Assembly (NCBI RefSeq): GCF_947090775.1
Contig: NZ_OX352321.1
Span: forward strand, 3,348,001-3,412,000
Length of the DNA stretch: 64,000 nt
DNA from: Pseudarthrobacter sp. MM222
GTDB taxonomy: Bacteria; Actinomycetota; Actinomycetes; Actinomycetales; Micrococcaceae
Direction of reading: 5' to 3'
Position numbers and translations under genes: made by a program. The notes below the pieces were generated by a model. The model saw only the letters and a program-made list of their open reading frames with translations, had not been told where the DNA came from and did no database searches. This document shows positions 44,785 through 53,178 of this stretch, piece by piece. The stretch's first letter is position 1; every line of letters starts with the position of its first letter.

Positions 44785-45063
44785 ATGAGCGCACCTATTG
44801 ACCTTCAGGCCATCTTCATCCCCAACGACGGCGAATTCTTCCGCGTAAAGCTCGCGCTGGAAATCGCGATTGACGAGGTAGTCAACGAACCCGGCTGCAT
44901 CCGCTACGAGCTCACCGAAGCCAGCGAGCAGCGGCTGGTGCTGACCGAAAAGTGGGCCTCACAGGAGGACCTGGACAAGCACTCCAAGGGCACCGCCGTC
45001 CAGGACCTCAACGAGTCCCTCAGCGCCCTGCTGGCCGAGCCCGTCCGGCTCGAGCGGCTCTAG
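44785..45063 (+). CDS. Antibiotic-biosynthesis-monooxygenase (ABM) domain protein
   Basis: A 92-aa ferredoxin-like dimeric alpha-beta barrel: LQAIFIPNDGEFFRVKLALEIAIDEVVNEPGCIRYEL and VLTEKWASQEDLDKHSKGTAV are the ABM signatures. Such proteins are quinol monooxygenases or stress proteins. ATG at 44785 is chosen; TATGGT at 44772-44777 could be a -10 element, giving a nearly leaderless message. A start four codons upstream (44773) is possible. Confidence 0.78.
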   Translation: MSAPIDLQAIFIPNDGEFFRVKLALEIAIDEVVNEPGCIRYELTEASEQRLVLTEKWASQEDLDKHSKGTAVQDLNESLSALLAEPVRLERL

Positions 45064-45090
45064 CCGGCAGGGGCACCAGGAAGCTGGAGC

Positions 45091-45498
45091 TTACGCTTCG
45101 GGGATCTGTGTGCCGTCCTGCGTGTTCGTTGCGGCGGCGGCCTGCGAGCGGGCCACGTGGGCGTGGACTTCTTCCATGTCCAGGGCCTTGACTGCGTCGA
45201 CAACCTGCTCGAGCTGCTGGGCATTCAGGGCGCCGGGCTGCGAGAAGACCAACACCTTTTCGCGGAAAGCCATCAGCGTGGGGATCGACGTGATTCCGGC
45301 CTCGGCGGCGAGCTGCTGCTCGGCCTCGGTGTCCACCTTGGAGAACACCACATCGGGGTGCTTCTCGGAAACTGCCGCGTACGTAGGGCCGAACTGCTTG
45401 CAGGGCCCACACCATTCTGCCCAGAAATCAACGAGCACAATGTCGTTGCCCTCGACGGTCGATGCGAATTGTTCACCTGTGATGTCTACGGTAGCCAT
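45091..45498 (-). CDS. trxA: Thioredoxin
   Basis: A 135-aa thioredoxin with active site WCGPC (Cys30, Cys33), cis-Pro in SIPTLMAF, and a C-terminal Ala/Gln-rich tail about 25 residues longer than the classic 108-aa form. Cytoplasmic disulfide reductase. Stands alone; the ABM gene converges on it with a 27-bp gap. Confidence 0.93.
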   Translation of the reverse strand: MATVDITGEQFASTVEGNDIVLVDFWAEWCGPCKQFGPTYAAVSEKHPDVVFSKVDTEAEQQLAAEAGITSIPTLMAFREKVLVFSQPGALNAQQLEQVVDAVKALDMEEVHAHVARSQAAAATNTQDGTQIPEA

Positions 45499-45566
45499 GG
45501 GTCAACGGTACGCGAGCCGCCGGGGATTGTCCCTCGCATTTCGCTGATGGCTCAGCGGCGAGCGGC

Positions 45567-46118
45567 TCAAACCCAGGCGTGCGGGGCGGGACGCCGGGCC
45601 CCGGGCAGCCCGTTGGTTTCCCGCCATTCGTGGATCCAGCCGGGCAGCTCGAGGCCGGCCGGCGGCTCGCCGAACTCGCGCAGGATCTCCTCCTGGCTGA
45701 CGGGCTTTCCCTTGCTGACCAACCGGGTGGCGATGTAGGCCCGGGCGTAGATTTCCCCGTCCACTACCATCCGTTGCTCGAAGTAAATGGCCTTTGCATC
45801 GAGGCCGATGATCTTCGTTTCAATGCTGTACTGCTGCCAGAGCTGCAGCGAGCGGCGGAAAGCAATTGTCTCGCCTGCGGCCACCGGGCTCCAGCCGCGC
45901 CGGCGCATGGCCTTCCACGTGCCGCTGCGGGCCAGAAGGTCAAAGCGGCCCAGATCCATCAAGGAAAAGTACATGCCGTTGTTGACATGCATCGCGATGT
46001 CAATGTCCGTCGGCAGGACCCGCAGCGGCAGGGACGAGGTGTCCCAGATGCTGAGCGCGGTCCTCCGGGACGACGTAAACAGCAGGACCAGGGTGCGGAA
46101 GAGCAGGTGCATGGGCAT
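45567..46118 (-). CDS. Hotdog-fold acyl-CoA thioesterase
   Basis: A 183-aa thioesterase of the 4HBT type. LRVLPTDIDIAMHVNNGMYFSLMDLGRFDLLARSG is the catalytic region with the D-x-x-x-H-V-N-N motif. It has a hydrophobic N-terminus (MHLLFRTLVLLF) which resembles the membrane-proximal segment of THEM6-like proteins. Start is uncertain between 46118 and nearby ATGs; no strong Shine-Dalgarno. Confidence 0.82.
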   Translation of the reverse strand: MPMHLLFRTLVLLFTSSRRTALSIWDTSSLPLRVLPTDIDIAMHVNNGMYFSLMDLGRFDLLARSGTWKAMRRRGWSPVAAGETIAFRRSLQLWQQYSIETKIIGLDAKAIYFEQRMVVDGEIYARAYIATRLVSKGKPVSQEEILREFGEPPAGLELPGWIHEWRETNGLPGARRPAPHAWV

Positions 46119-46190
46119 TATGTTACCCGCCAGTAACAACGGGGCCAAGCATTCCGCTCTTGCTCCCCATAGCGCCCCCTGGCGGGCCGT

Positions 46191-46730
46191 CTAGAACAGA
46201 ACGCGCTGGTACAGGATGTGGTCCTGCCAGGCCCCGGCAATCTTGAGGTAGGCGGGCGCCAGCCCGATCTCCTCAAAGTCGGAGCGCTTCAGGATCTTCT
46301 GCGAGGCGGCATTGTGCGGCAAGGTCGCGGCCTGGAGCCGGTGCAGTCCCAGTTCCGTGCGCGCCACGCCGACAGCGTAGGCCACGGCCGCGGAGCCGAC
46401 TCCTTGCCCGTTGTACTCCTTGTCCACCCAGTAGCCGACGTGGGCGCTGAGGAACGGGCCACGGACAATACCGCTCAGCGTCATTACTCCGATGATGCGC
46501 CCCGCGTCCAGCAGCACCCACGGAACATCGGAGCCGGCGATGAACAAGGCCAGCTTCGACTCGATGCTGGCCGTCTGCCCGGCCACGGTAAAGAAGTCCT
46601 CGTTCCGCCGCGGCTCCCACGGAGCGAGGTGTTCCCGGTTGCGCTGATACGCGGCGCTCAGCCGTTCGGCGTCGGACAGCCGCACCACCCTTACCCGGAC
46701 GCCGCCCACGAGCAGAGACTCAGGCTGCAT
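46191..46730 (-). CDS. RimJ/RimL-type GNAT acetyltransferase
   Basis: A 179-aa N-acetyltransferase. AAYQRNREHLAPWEPRR is the RimJ-type opening, and VGYWVDKEYNGQGVGSAAVAYAVGVA holds the acetyl-CoA pyrophosphate loop Q-G-x-G. It probably acetylates a protein N-terminus, such as a ribosomal protein, or a small substrate. It overlaps the MgtC gene by 11 bp and is likely in the same transcript. Confidence 0.87.
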   Translation of the reverse strand: MQPESLLVGGVRVRVVRLSDAERLSAAYQRNREHLAPWEPRRNEDFFTVAGQTASIESKLALFIAGSDVPWVLLDAGRIIGVMTLSGIVRGPFLSAHVGYWVDKEYNGQGVGSAAVAYAVGVARTELGLHRLQAATLPHNAASQKILKRSDFEEIGLAPAYLKIAGAWQDHILYQRVLF

Positions 46731-47448
46731 CGTCGTCGTCCCCGTTCGTGTCGATACCGCGGACGATTACGCTCTCCACGCCGGGAAGGTCCATCAGCTG
46801 CGGAACAAGGTTCCGCAGCGGGTGGTGCCCGAAAAACCGCACGTCCATCGAGACCATCGGTTTCTGCTCCTCGCCGGTACGCCTCGTGCGCAGGATCGAG
46901 GAGCTGAACCCCATCGTGGTGGCGACTTCGAGCACCTGCCGCAACACGCCCCGGCCGTCGGCGTAGGTGATGTGCAGGACCCGGTTCCGGTCCACCGAGG
47001 GGATTTTCCGGACCGCCGGGGCCACCAGGAACAACGTGATGAGGTGGAAGAGCGTCAGCGCCACGGCAAGGGAGACCATTCCGGCACCGCAGGCCATCCC
47101 CACCGCCGCGGCCACCCAGATGGTCGCGGCCGTCGTGAGTCCCCTGACGACGTCGCGGCCCTTGAAGATGACGCCGGCGCCGAGGAAGCCGATGCCGCTC
47201 ACGATCTGCGCAGCTATCCGGGACGGATCCAGCGTCACTCCGGGGTCGAGTACGTAGGCAAATCCGTAGGCCGAGATCAGCGTAAACGCGCACGAGCCCA
47301 ACCCCACCAACACGTGGGTCCGGTAGCCGGCGCTTTTTTGCCGGATCTGCCGTTCAATCCCGATCAGAGAGGTCAGCACGAAGGTGGCGAGCAGGAGCAG
47401 GAGTTCCACCAGGCTCGTGTCGGTGAACAGTCCCAGCATTTCGACCAT
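46720..47448 (-). CDS. MgtC/SapB-family membrane protein
   Basis: A 242-aa protein. Four to five membrane segments in 1-150 include FVLTSLIGIERQIRQKSAGYRTHVLVGLGSCAF and GIGFLGAGVIFKGRDVVRGLTTAATIWVAAAVG, both hallmark MgtC motifs. The C-terminal cytoplasmic domain (about 155-242) is ACT-like. MgtC proteins modulate ATP synthase and Mg2+ homeostasis in other bacteria. Start at 47448 has GGAAGG upstream; the longer frame adds an unlikely Pro-rich N-terminus. Confidence 0.87.
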   Translation of the reverse strand: MVEMLGLFTDTSLVELLLLLATFVLTSLIGIERQIRQKSAGYRTHVLVGLGSCAFTLISAYGFAYVLDPGVTLDPSRIAAQIVSGIGFLGAGVIFKGRDVVRGLTTAATIWVAAAVGMACGAGMVSLAVALTLFHLITLFLVAPAVRKIPSVDRNRVLHITYADGRGVLRQVLEVATTMGFSSSILRTRRTGEEQKPMVSMDVRFFGHHPLRNLVPQLMDLPGVESVIVRGIDTNGDDDDAA

Positions 47449-47683
47449 GCCGTGCGCCCTTCCTGGCTGGGCGGGACGAGCGGGCCCGGCCGGTGCCATC
47501 CGCGTATACAGCCGACTCTAGCAACGACACCCTGGCCAGCTGTAGGGATGGAACTGCTGCACCAACCGCGGCCTCAGACACCCGGCTCCACGGCATCGCC
47601 GCCGACGTCCTGCAGGGAGCCCCCTCCCTTCACTGCGTCCCGAGCAGTAGCATCGACCAAGGACTCCGGAGGAGGAGGAAACC

Positions 47684-48133
47684 GTGGAGGAAAGCGTCGA
47701 TGACCCCTATGATCTTGACCGCTTTGTCAGCGCCCAGGATGGCGGCGGAACCTACCGCGAGGCGCTGGCGGAGCTTCGCCAGGGCTCCAAGCGAAGCCAC
47801 TGGATGTGGTTCGTCTTCCCCCAGCTGGCGGGCCTCGGGCACAGCCCCACGGCCAGGCGATACGCCGTGTCCGGCCTGGACGAGGCGCGGGCCTACCTCC
47901 GGCACCCCGTGCTTGGTCCACGCCTGCTCGAAAGCGCCGCGGCTGTGGCCGGCCATACGGGGCGTACCGCCGGGCAGATCTTCGGCGGCACGGATGAGAA
48001 AAAGCTGCGCTCCTCGATCACCCTGTTCCTGCGGGCAGATCCGGAGGAAGCCATCTTCCAGCGCCTGCTTGATCAGTATTTCGAGGGCCTGCCAGACGCC
48101 GCCACCGACCAGCTCCTCGGCGGACGAGGCTAG
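47684..48133 (+). CDS. DUF1810 family protein
   Basis: A 149-aa cytoplasmic protein. DPYDLDRFVSAQDGGGTYREALAELRQGSKRSHWMWFVFPQLAGLGHSPTARRYAVSGLDEARAYLRHPVLGPRL is the full DUF1810 signature. Function unknown; the conserved His, Trp and Gln cluster around SHWMWFVFPQ suggests an enzyme. It starts with GTG right after a run of GGAGGAGGAGGAAA, a very strong ribosome site. Confidence 0.88.
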   Translation: MEESVDDPYDLDRFVSAQDGGGTYREALAELRQGSKRSHWMWFVFPQLAGLGHSPTARRYAVSGLDEARAYLRHPVLGPRLLESAAAVAGHTGRTAGQIFGGTDEKKLRSSITLFLRADPEEAIFQRLLDQYFEGLPDAATDQLLGGRG

Positions 48134-48174
48134 GGCGCCCCGTCCCGCAAGGCGCCGCTCCCCTCGGCGAAGCC

Positions 48175-49326
48175 CTACCCGTCGGGCTCCGTCAACGCGA
48201 TGATCATGCGTTCCAGCCGCGCGACGCCGACGTAACGGCCGGCATTGTCAGTCACCAGCAGTGGCTCGAAGCGGCTCGCCTTCGTCCGCGTCATTGAGCG
48301 GGCCAGGGCTTCGCTCAGCGGTGTATCGAGGTTCACGCGCATCCCCGGGCTCACCAGACCGAATCCGGCGGTGTCCGCGTCCAGCACGGAAACCGGCCGC
48401 AAATGGTCGCCAAGCAGCACAATCGACTGCAGTGCGGGGTTCCCCGCGAAGGCTTCCGCCGCGAGGGCAGCTGTGGTGGCTGTCGGCGCCGTTTCCAGGA
48501 CGTCCCGGATCACGGTCTTGTGTGCCACGGGCCGCTTCGAGGCCAGCCGGTGCGCCACGTCAAGGTCGATAGGTGACCACGGCGGCGCGGGCCGGGCCAG
48601 GCAGTATCCCTGCACCAGCGGCACACCGAGGGACACCAGGGCATCGAGCTCTTCCACGCGCTCCACCCCCTCGGCGAGGATCCAGGCATCCACGCGGCTG
48701 GCGAAAGTTCCGAGCATGCTGATCAGGGCCCGCTTTGCCTCATCCCGGTCGACGTCCTGGATGAGTTCTCGGTCAATCTTGATCAGCGAGGGCCGCAGCG
48801 CCAGGAGGTGCCGCAGTCCCGCGTAGCCGGCACCGGCGTCGTCGATGGCGATCAGCGCTCCGGCTGCGCGCAGCTGGTTGAGGTCCGGTTCCAGCCCGAC
48901 GTAGGAGTCGATGGGGGTCTGCTCGGTCAGTTCGACGACGAGGCCGCCCAGGTTGCCCTCTTCCCGCCACACGCTTCGGATGTTCTCCGTGGGGAGCAGT
49001 TCGGGTGAGACGTTCACCGTCAGGAAGCAGTTCGGCGGCAGCGTATCCCGGGCCGCGAGCGCGGTCCGCAAGGCGGCCGCTTCCAGTTCCGCGGACCTGC
49101 CGTGGGACCGCGCGGCCGCGAACCACACTTCGGGGTTTTTCTCGATGAATCCGGGGAACCTGGCGAGGGCTTCGTACCCCGCCACGGTGCCGCGGGAAGT
49201 ATCGACAATCGGCTGGTACGCCGAGGACAGTCCTTCGCCGCGGCAGGCGGCCGCCAGGAGCTCGTCCCAGTTAGTGCCGGGAGAAGCGCCGGCGCTGGGA
49301 GGCGGACCGTCCGCCGCGGGAATCAA
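48175..49326 (-). CDS. EAL-domain c-di-GMP phosphodiesterase with C-terminal CBS-like module
   Basis: A 383-aa cytoplasmic protein. The EAL domain (about 30-260) keeps all catalytic residues: Glu52 (YEALARF), Asn105 (NVSPE), Glu132 (ELTEQ), Asp162/Asp163 (IDDAGAGY), Lys183 (IKIDRE), Glu219 (AEGVE) and Gln239 (QGY), so it should hydrolyse c-di-GMP to pGpG. Residues 280-383 look like a CBS-pair sensor (PLLVTDNAGRYVGVARLERMI). The start is TTG, overlapping the DUF1059 stop (TTGA), so its translation is coupled to that gene. Confidence 0.88.
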   Translation of the reverse strand: MIPAADGPPPSAGASPGTNWDELLAAACRGEGLSSAYQPIVDTSRGTVAGYEALARFPGFIEKNPEVWFAAARSHGRSAELEAAALRTALAARDTLPPNCFLTVNVSPELLPTENIRSVWREEGNLGGLVVELTEQTPIDSYVGLEPDLNQLRAAGALIAIDDAGAGYAGLRHLLALRPSLIKIDRELIQDVDRDEAKRALISMLGTFASRVDAWILAEGVERVEELDALVSLGVPLVQGYCLARPAPPWSPIDLDVAHRLASKRPVAHKTVIRDVLETAPTATTAALAAEAFAGNPALQSIVLLGDHLRPVSVLDADTAGFGLVSPGMRVNLDTPLSEALARSMTRTKASRFEPLLVTDNAGRYVGVARLERMIIALTEPDG

Positions 49327-49499
49327 CTAACCGGAACGATAGATCTGTGCACCGACTGGACCAGGTCCGCCGGCAGTTCAGCAAGTCCGTGGGCGGAGGC
49401 GGCGTGCGCTGCCACCTTGACCAGGATTTCGTCGTCCGTGCTGCACACCCAACGGGCTTCGCAACCGGGTACCACATCACCGCAGGCAAATGACTTCAC
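49323..49499 (-). CDS. DUF1059 small protein
   Basis: A 58-aa protein read from GTG at 49499 with AGGAG upstream: it begins MKSFACGDVVPGCEARWVC and continues STDDEILVKVAAHAASAHGL, the full DUF1059 pattern (K-x-F-x-C-G-D-V-V-P-G-C, D-D-E-I-L, H-A-x-x-x-H-G). The three Cys and paired His suggest metal or redox binding; the biochemical role is unknown. Its stop overlaps the TTG of the EAL gene. Confidence 0.85.
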   Translation of the reverse strand: MKSFACGDVVPGCEARWVCSTDDEILVKVAAHAASAHGLAELPADLVQSVHRSIVPVS

Positions 49500-49551
49500 T
49501 AAGGCTCCTTATGTTTTGACGCGAATGGCCTAACACTACTCCCGGGTTCGT

Positions 49552-50166
49552 TCAAATCCCGCCGATTTTCGGCGGAACACGCGGGGCCAGGGCGGCTGCT
49601 TCTCGCGCCGCCGCCTCGATCCTTGCGCGGTGCGCGGCCCATTCGGCCGGCGTCCGCCCGGTGAGGTTCGGGTCGCCGGGGCGCTGCCCCGCTGTCCCGT
49701 CGATCAATTCGCGGAGGATATCCGCATGCCCGAGGTGGTGGGCCGTCTCGACGCACATGTGGACCAGGATCTGGTGCAGGGTCACGTGGCGCCGCTCCTC
49801 GGGCCACCACGGCACCTCGCCTCCGGCGTCGATCGGCAGTTGCTCGATCGTCGCATCGCTGTGAGCGGCCGACAGCCGGTGCAACTCGAGGATCTGCTCC
49901 CGCGATTCATCCGCGGCCGCCCACATATCGGCATCCGGTTCGACGTCGTCTGCCAGCCAGGGGAGCTCCAGCCCGCTCGGCCGGCCGAAAACCTCGCCGA
50001 AGTAGCCAAGCTCAACGCTCGCGACATGCTTGACCAGGCCCAGGAGGTTCGTCCCGGTTGCCGTCAAGGGACGACGGGCATCGTACTCGCTGACGCCGTC
50101 GAGCTTCCCCAACAGGTCGGCCCGGCGGACGCGCAGGTACCGGTGCAAAGTCGCCTTTTCATCCAT
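49552..50166 (-). CDS. DinB-family protein (DUF664)
   Basis: A 204-aa four-helix-bundle protein of the DinB/YfiT type. The metal-binding His residues are visible in LLGLVKHVASVELGYFG and HMCVETAHHLGHADILRELID. In actinobacteria related proteins are thiol-dependent (mycothiol/bacillithiol) transferases. ATG at 50166 (MDEKATLHRYL) is the family-typical start. Confidence 0.85.
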   Translation of the reverse strand: MDEKATLHRYLRVRRADLLGKLDGVSEYDARRPLTATGTNLLGLVKHVASVELGYFGEVFGRPSGLELPWLADDVEPDADMWAAADESREQILELHRLSAAHSDATIEQLPIDAGGEVPWWPEERRHVTLHQILVHMCVETAHHLGHADILRELIDGTAGQRPGDPNLTGRTPAEWAAHRARIEAAAREAAALAPRVPPKIGGI

Positions 50167-50264
50167 GACGCGGACTATACCCAATGCCTGTGCCAGTCCG
50201 GGTATCGACGGACGGGCCGAGGCGGAGGAGGATTAAAAGGGCAGTCACCATAAGGAGGTTAGTG

Positions 50265-50450
50265 ATGTGCTATCAGTACCATAGGGATTTCCGGCAGGAC
50301 GTCCAGAAGGATGCCGCAAAGGAATCTGAGGAGCGCCCCGAGACCCGGGTGGAAGAGAAGGACTTCAAGTTCTGGACCTTCCCCCGCCGCAGCAGGGAGT
50401 TCACGGTCGAGGAACCGGCACCGGTTGACCGCACCCGCGAGAAGGTTTAG
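50265..50450 (+). CDS. Small hypothetical protein
   Basis: A 61-aa highly charged protein, starting MCYQYHRDFRQDVQKDAAKE and ending DRTREKV. It has an optimal ribosome site, AAGGAGG seven bases before the ATG, which is why I call it real and place the start here rather than at the longer frame's start. No membrane segment; one Cys. I do not recognise a family. The DinB gene is divergent. Confidence 0.65.
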   Translation: MCYQYHRDFRQDVQKDAAKESEERPETRVEEKDFKFWTFPRRSREFTVEEPAPVDRTREKV

Positions 50451-50462
50451 CCCGCAGCACAA

Positions 50463-50489
50463 GGAAGGCTCCTCCACGAGGGGCCTTCC
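50463..50489 (+). terminator. Hairpin downstream of the 61-aa gene
   Basis: Near-perfect 12-bp stem (GGAAGGCTCCTC / GAGGGGCCTTCC, one mismatch) with a 3-nt loop, 12 bp after the stop; no T tract. Confidence 0.45.
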
Positions 50490-50586
50490 GCTCGTCCCGG
50501 TGGGCACCGCCGTCGTCTCAGGAAAACAGTCGCATCGGGAAACATACGGAAGACTGGAAGCTTCCGATCACAAAGGCAGGACCACC

Positions 50587-50853
50587 TTGATTAATCTGCA
50601 GCAGGACGCCGACGGCTTCATCCGCATGAACCGGCATTTTCCCGGCAGCACGCTCATCTCCATCACCTTCAATGACGGGTCCACGGAGCAGTTCCTGGGC
50701 CGCCAGCTCAACAAGGCCTATGACGAAGCCTTGGCCGTGTACCGGGCTGAGAACCATCTGGATGCGAAGGGATACTCCCGGGCACCTAAGAAAACGGTCC
50801 AGCCGGCCCACAAGATCGAGTTCGTGGCCGTTCACCCCGGCATGGCGGACTAG
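50587..50853 (+). CDS. Small hypothetical protein
   Basis: An 88-aa protein from TTG at 50587 with GGCAGGA upstream: LINLQQDADGFIRMNRHFPG..SLISITFNDGSTEQFLGRQLNKAYDEALAVYRAENHLDAKGYSRAPKKTVQPAHKIEFVAVHPGMAD (abbreviated here). Codon pattern is that of a coding gene up to the stop. The upstream extension of the frame passes through the preceding hairpin and is unlikely. Family unknown. Confidence 0.6.
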   Translation: MINLQQDADGFIRMNRHFPGSTLISITFNDGSTEQFLGRQLNKAYDEALAVYRAENHLDAKGYSRAPKKTVQPAHKIEFVAVHPGMAD

Positions 50854-51004
50854 CCGCCTGCGGGCCCCCGCTGCACAGGACGGCAATCGCATACCCGATG
50901 GCGGCGAGGACGCCGACGGACGCAAGGACGACACCCAGCAAGGCCGTCCCGGCCGTCACCAGGGATGCGACGGCCAGGCGTAGTCGCGATGAGTCTAGCC
51001 CCAC
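50786..51004 (-). CDS. Possible small membrane protein
   Basis: A 72-aa frame from GTG at 51004: MGLDSSRLRLAVASLVTAGT is followed by a hydrophobic run (ALLGVVLASVGVLAAIGYAI), which looks like one or two helices. The last third is Arg/Pro-rich and antisense to the plus-strand 88-aa gene. No clear RBS. Tentative; the hydrophobic part could be chance. Confidence 0.3.
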   Translation of the reverse strand: MGLDSSRLRLAVASLVTAGTALLGVVLASVGVLAAIGYAIAVLCSGGPQAASPPCRGERPRTRSCGPAGPFS

Positions 51005-51085
51005 CTATTCGGTGTATTCCCGGCAGAAGGGCCCAATAATAGGAAGAAACACGGCCTGGCCAGACGGACGAACATTGGGGACACT

Positions 51086-51877
51086 TTGAAAATACCGGCA
51101 TCCGGATTCCGCAACACCCTAACTTCGGCTACAGTTGCCGCCCTTCTAGCCGCCACCGGCTGCTCCACACAGGGCTCCGGGACGGCGTCCGCGGGCGGCA
51201 CTGCGCCACCCGTTACGGCGCCCGCGTCACCAACAGCGGCCGCGTCACCAGCAGCGGCCGCGTCAGCAACCGCAGGCGCGACGACGACGGCGTCGGCGCC
51301 GATCCCCGCTCCGGCACCGTCCGGTGGGGCGCCGGCCGAAGCCGCCCGGGTGCAGACTTTCACCTTTCCGGACGGACACATCTCCTTCGCGTACCCCGCG
51401 GGATGGACGGTACAGACGAAGCAGGGCCCGTACCTGGACGAGGCGTCCAAGGCAGGATCCGTGGAGGCGCTGGTGCAGGACCAGACCGGCGCTGAAGTCG
51501 CCAGCATCTCCAGCGGCATGTACGGCGACGGCGCCGCGGGCCCGGTTAAGCGGACTGTCCTGGACCAGGCACCGGTACCTGGGGTCATCGATGCCACCGG
51601 CAAACCCGCCGAGTTCGGTTTCGCCCTCGACGAGGTCCAGCCCGACGGCAGCTCGTACTATTTCATGGATGTCCGGCTCGCCGCCGAGTTCCTGCCCAGC
51701 CAGGAGAGCTCCGGATCCAACCAGGTCCCCCTCGCCAACGGGATCATGGCCGCCTACGTGGTCTTTGACTACACCCGGCAGCCCGTGTTCGCGACACCCG
51801 ACGCGGCGAAAGCCTGGATGGCGACGGAACAGTACAAACAGCTGAAGTCGCTCCTGCTCAGCCTGAAGTACTCGTAG
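51086..51877 (+). CDS. Putative secreted lipoprotein
   Basis: A 263-aa protein with TTG start and GGGGA upstream. Signal peptide with lipobox AATGC (Cys26), then a long Ala/Pro/Thr-rich low-complexity linker (about 27-85), then a globular domain (FTFPDGHISFAYPAGWTVQTK.. to the end) of the type found in actinobacterial lipoproteins that resemble LpqN/PsbP-like folds. Probably surface-attached; function unknown. Confidence 0.78.
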   Translation: MKIPASGFRNTLTSATVAALLAATGCSTQGSGTASAGGTAPPVTAPASPTAAASPAAAASATAGATTTASAPIPAPAPSGGAPAEAARVQTFTFPDGHISFAYPAGWTVQTKQGPYLDEASKAGSVEALVQDQTGAEVASISSGMYGDGAAGPVKRTVLDQAPVPGVIDATGKPAEFGFALDEVQPDGSSYYFMDVRLAAEFLPSQESSGSNQVPLANGIMAAYVVFDYTRQPVFATPDAAKAWMATEQYKQLKSLLLSLKYS

Positions 51878-51950
51878 GGAGCCGGCTTCGGTTTGTCGGG
51901 CTTCCCATCGGGAGTCCCCGGACACGGAACCTTGATTCAGGCAAAGAAAA

Positions 51951-51980
51951 AGCCTCCGGAACCTGGTGGTTCCGGAGGCT
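51951..51980 (-). terminator. tRNA-Tyr terminator (bidirectional)
   Basis: AGCCTCCGGAAC and GTTCCGGAGGCT form a perfect 12-bp stem with a 6-nt loop. On the minus strand it is followed by TTTTTCTTTG, so it ends the tRNA-Tyr transcript; on the plus strand TTTT follows too, serving the lipoprotein gene. Confidence 0.85.
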
Positions 51981-51990
51981 TTTCCAAGGG

Positions 51991-52072
51991 TGGCAGATGA
52001 GGGATTCGAACCCCCGTAGGCGTTGCCAGCTGATTTACAGTCAGCCCCCTTTGGCCGCTCGGGTAATCTGCC
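51991..52072 (-). tRNA. tRNA-Tyr (GTA anticodon)
   Basis: An 82-nt class II tRNA with acceptor GGCAGAT/ATCTGCC, anticodon loop CTGTAAA (GTA), a long variable arm and T-arm CGGGGGTTCGAATCCC. CCA not fully encoded. Confidence 0.92.
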
Positions 52073-52221
52073 GAACTTCAAATGAAGATCACTCGCGGCT
52101 TCGGCTTCAGAACGCCTGTTTCCAGTCCGTTCCGCTTCCAGCAACCGCGGGCAAGACAACTTTACAGAACTTCCGCCGAAGAATCGAATCGGCGCCATGC
52201 GGGTCCAAAAAGCCCGGAATA

Positions 52222-52476
52222 TCAGGCGTCCCCAAGGATGCGCGCAGCGATCTTTGCCTCGAACCTGGACGCCTGCTCCTCCGTGATCTGATTTAGCTGG
52301 ACGGCACGCGCCAGGTCCGCCTGGACCCCGTCCAGCCGGGAGGACACATCCGCGGCAGGACTGAAGATGATGGAGGCGGCCAGCGCCGCAGCGGCAACCG
52401 TCGTCGCGGCCGTGGCGATACTTCCGGCGGCGGCAGCGGTGGAACGGGTGACATATCGGATGGCCTTGCGGTGCAT
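52222..52476 (-). CDS. Small membrane-anchored or secreted hypothetical protein
   Basis: An 84-aa protein. A basic start (MHRKAIRYVTRS) and Ala-rich hydrophobic segment (about 13-40) are followed by a helical, coiled-coil-like domain (SSRLDGVQADLARAVQLNQITEEQASRFEAKIAARILGDA). ATG at 52476 is chosen because AAAGG is 8 bp upstream; an ATG two codons earlier is too close. The EEQASRFEAKI segment resembles short putative stress-related surface proteins, but no family is recognised. Confidence 0.62.
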   Translation of the reverse strand: MHRKAIRYVTRSTAAAAGSIATAATTVAAAALAASIIFSPAADVSSRLDGVQADLARAVQLNQITEEQASRFEAKIAARILGDA

Positions 52477-52678
52477 GCTCATCGCCTTTCGAGCAGTTCT
52501 AACAACAACCCTTGCAACTATGGCCGCCCAAGCTTCGTTCCCGCCCTGCCTCGGCTTTAAGGAAACTGTGAATCCGGCACCGCCTCTCCGGCCTTCATAT
52601 CCGGAGCATCCGTACTAGGCTGGAATGCAGACACCAGGGCCTAACAGCAGGCGCCCAACAACCACCAGGAGGACAGTC

Positions 52679-53170
52679 ATGGCAGGCGAATCCACGTTCG
52701 ACGTCGTCAGCAAGGTAGACAAGCAGGAGGTCGCCAACGCACTGCATCAGGCGCAAAAGGAACTCGTCCAGCGCTATGACTTCAAGGGCGTGGGCGCCGA
52801 GGTCGATTTCAGCGACGAGAAAATCCTGATGAAAGCCAACTCCGAAGAGCGGGTGCTTGCGGTCCTGGACGTGCTGCAGTCCAAGCTCATCCGCCGCGGC
52901 ATCTCCCTGAAGTCCCTCGACACAGGCGAGCCCTACGCCTCCGGCAAGGAATTCCGGCTGGAAGCCTCCATCAAGGAAGGCATCGCCCAGGACCTGGCCA
53001 AGAAGATCAACAAGCTGATCCGTGACGAGGCCCCCAAGTCGGTCAAGTCCCAGATCCAGGGCGACGAGCTGCGCGTGACCTCCAAGTCCCGCGACGACCT
53101 GCAGGAGACCATGAATATCCTGAAGGGCTTCGACGAGGCCGACCTGCAGTTCGTGAACTTCCGCAGCTAG
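52679..53170 (+). CDS. YajQ-family nucleotide-binding protein
   Basis: A 163-aa protein. STFDVVSKVDKQEVANALHQAQKELVQRYDFKG and KLIRRGISLKSLD, then SVKSQIQGDELRVTSKSRDDLQ, are the YajQ signatures (two ferredoxin-like domains). YajQ relatives in other bacteria bind c-di-GMP or tRNA/GTP. Start follows AGGAGGACAGTC. Confidence 0.92.
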   Translation: MAGESTFDVVSKVDKQEVANALHQAQKELVQRYDFKGVGAEVDFSDEKILMKANSEERVLAVLDVLQSKLIRRGISLKSLDTGEPYASGKEFRLEASIKEGIAQDLAKKINKLIRDEAPKSVKSQIQGDELRVTSKSRDDLQETMNILKGFDEADLQFVNFRS

Positions 53171-53178
53171 CAGGCTGG

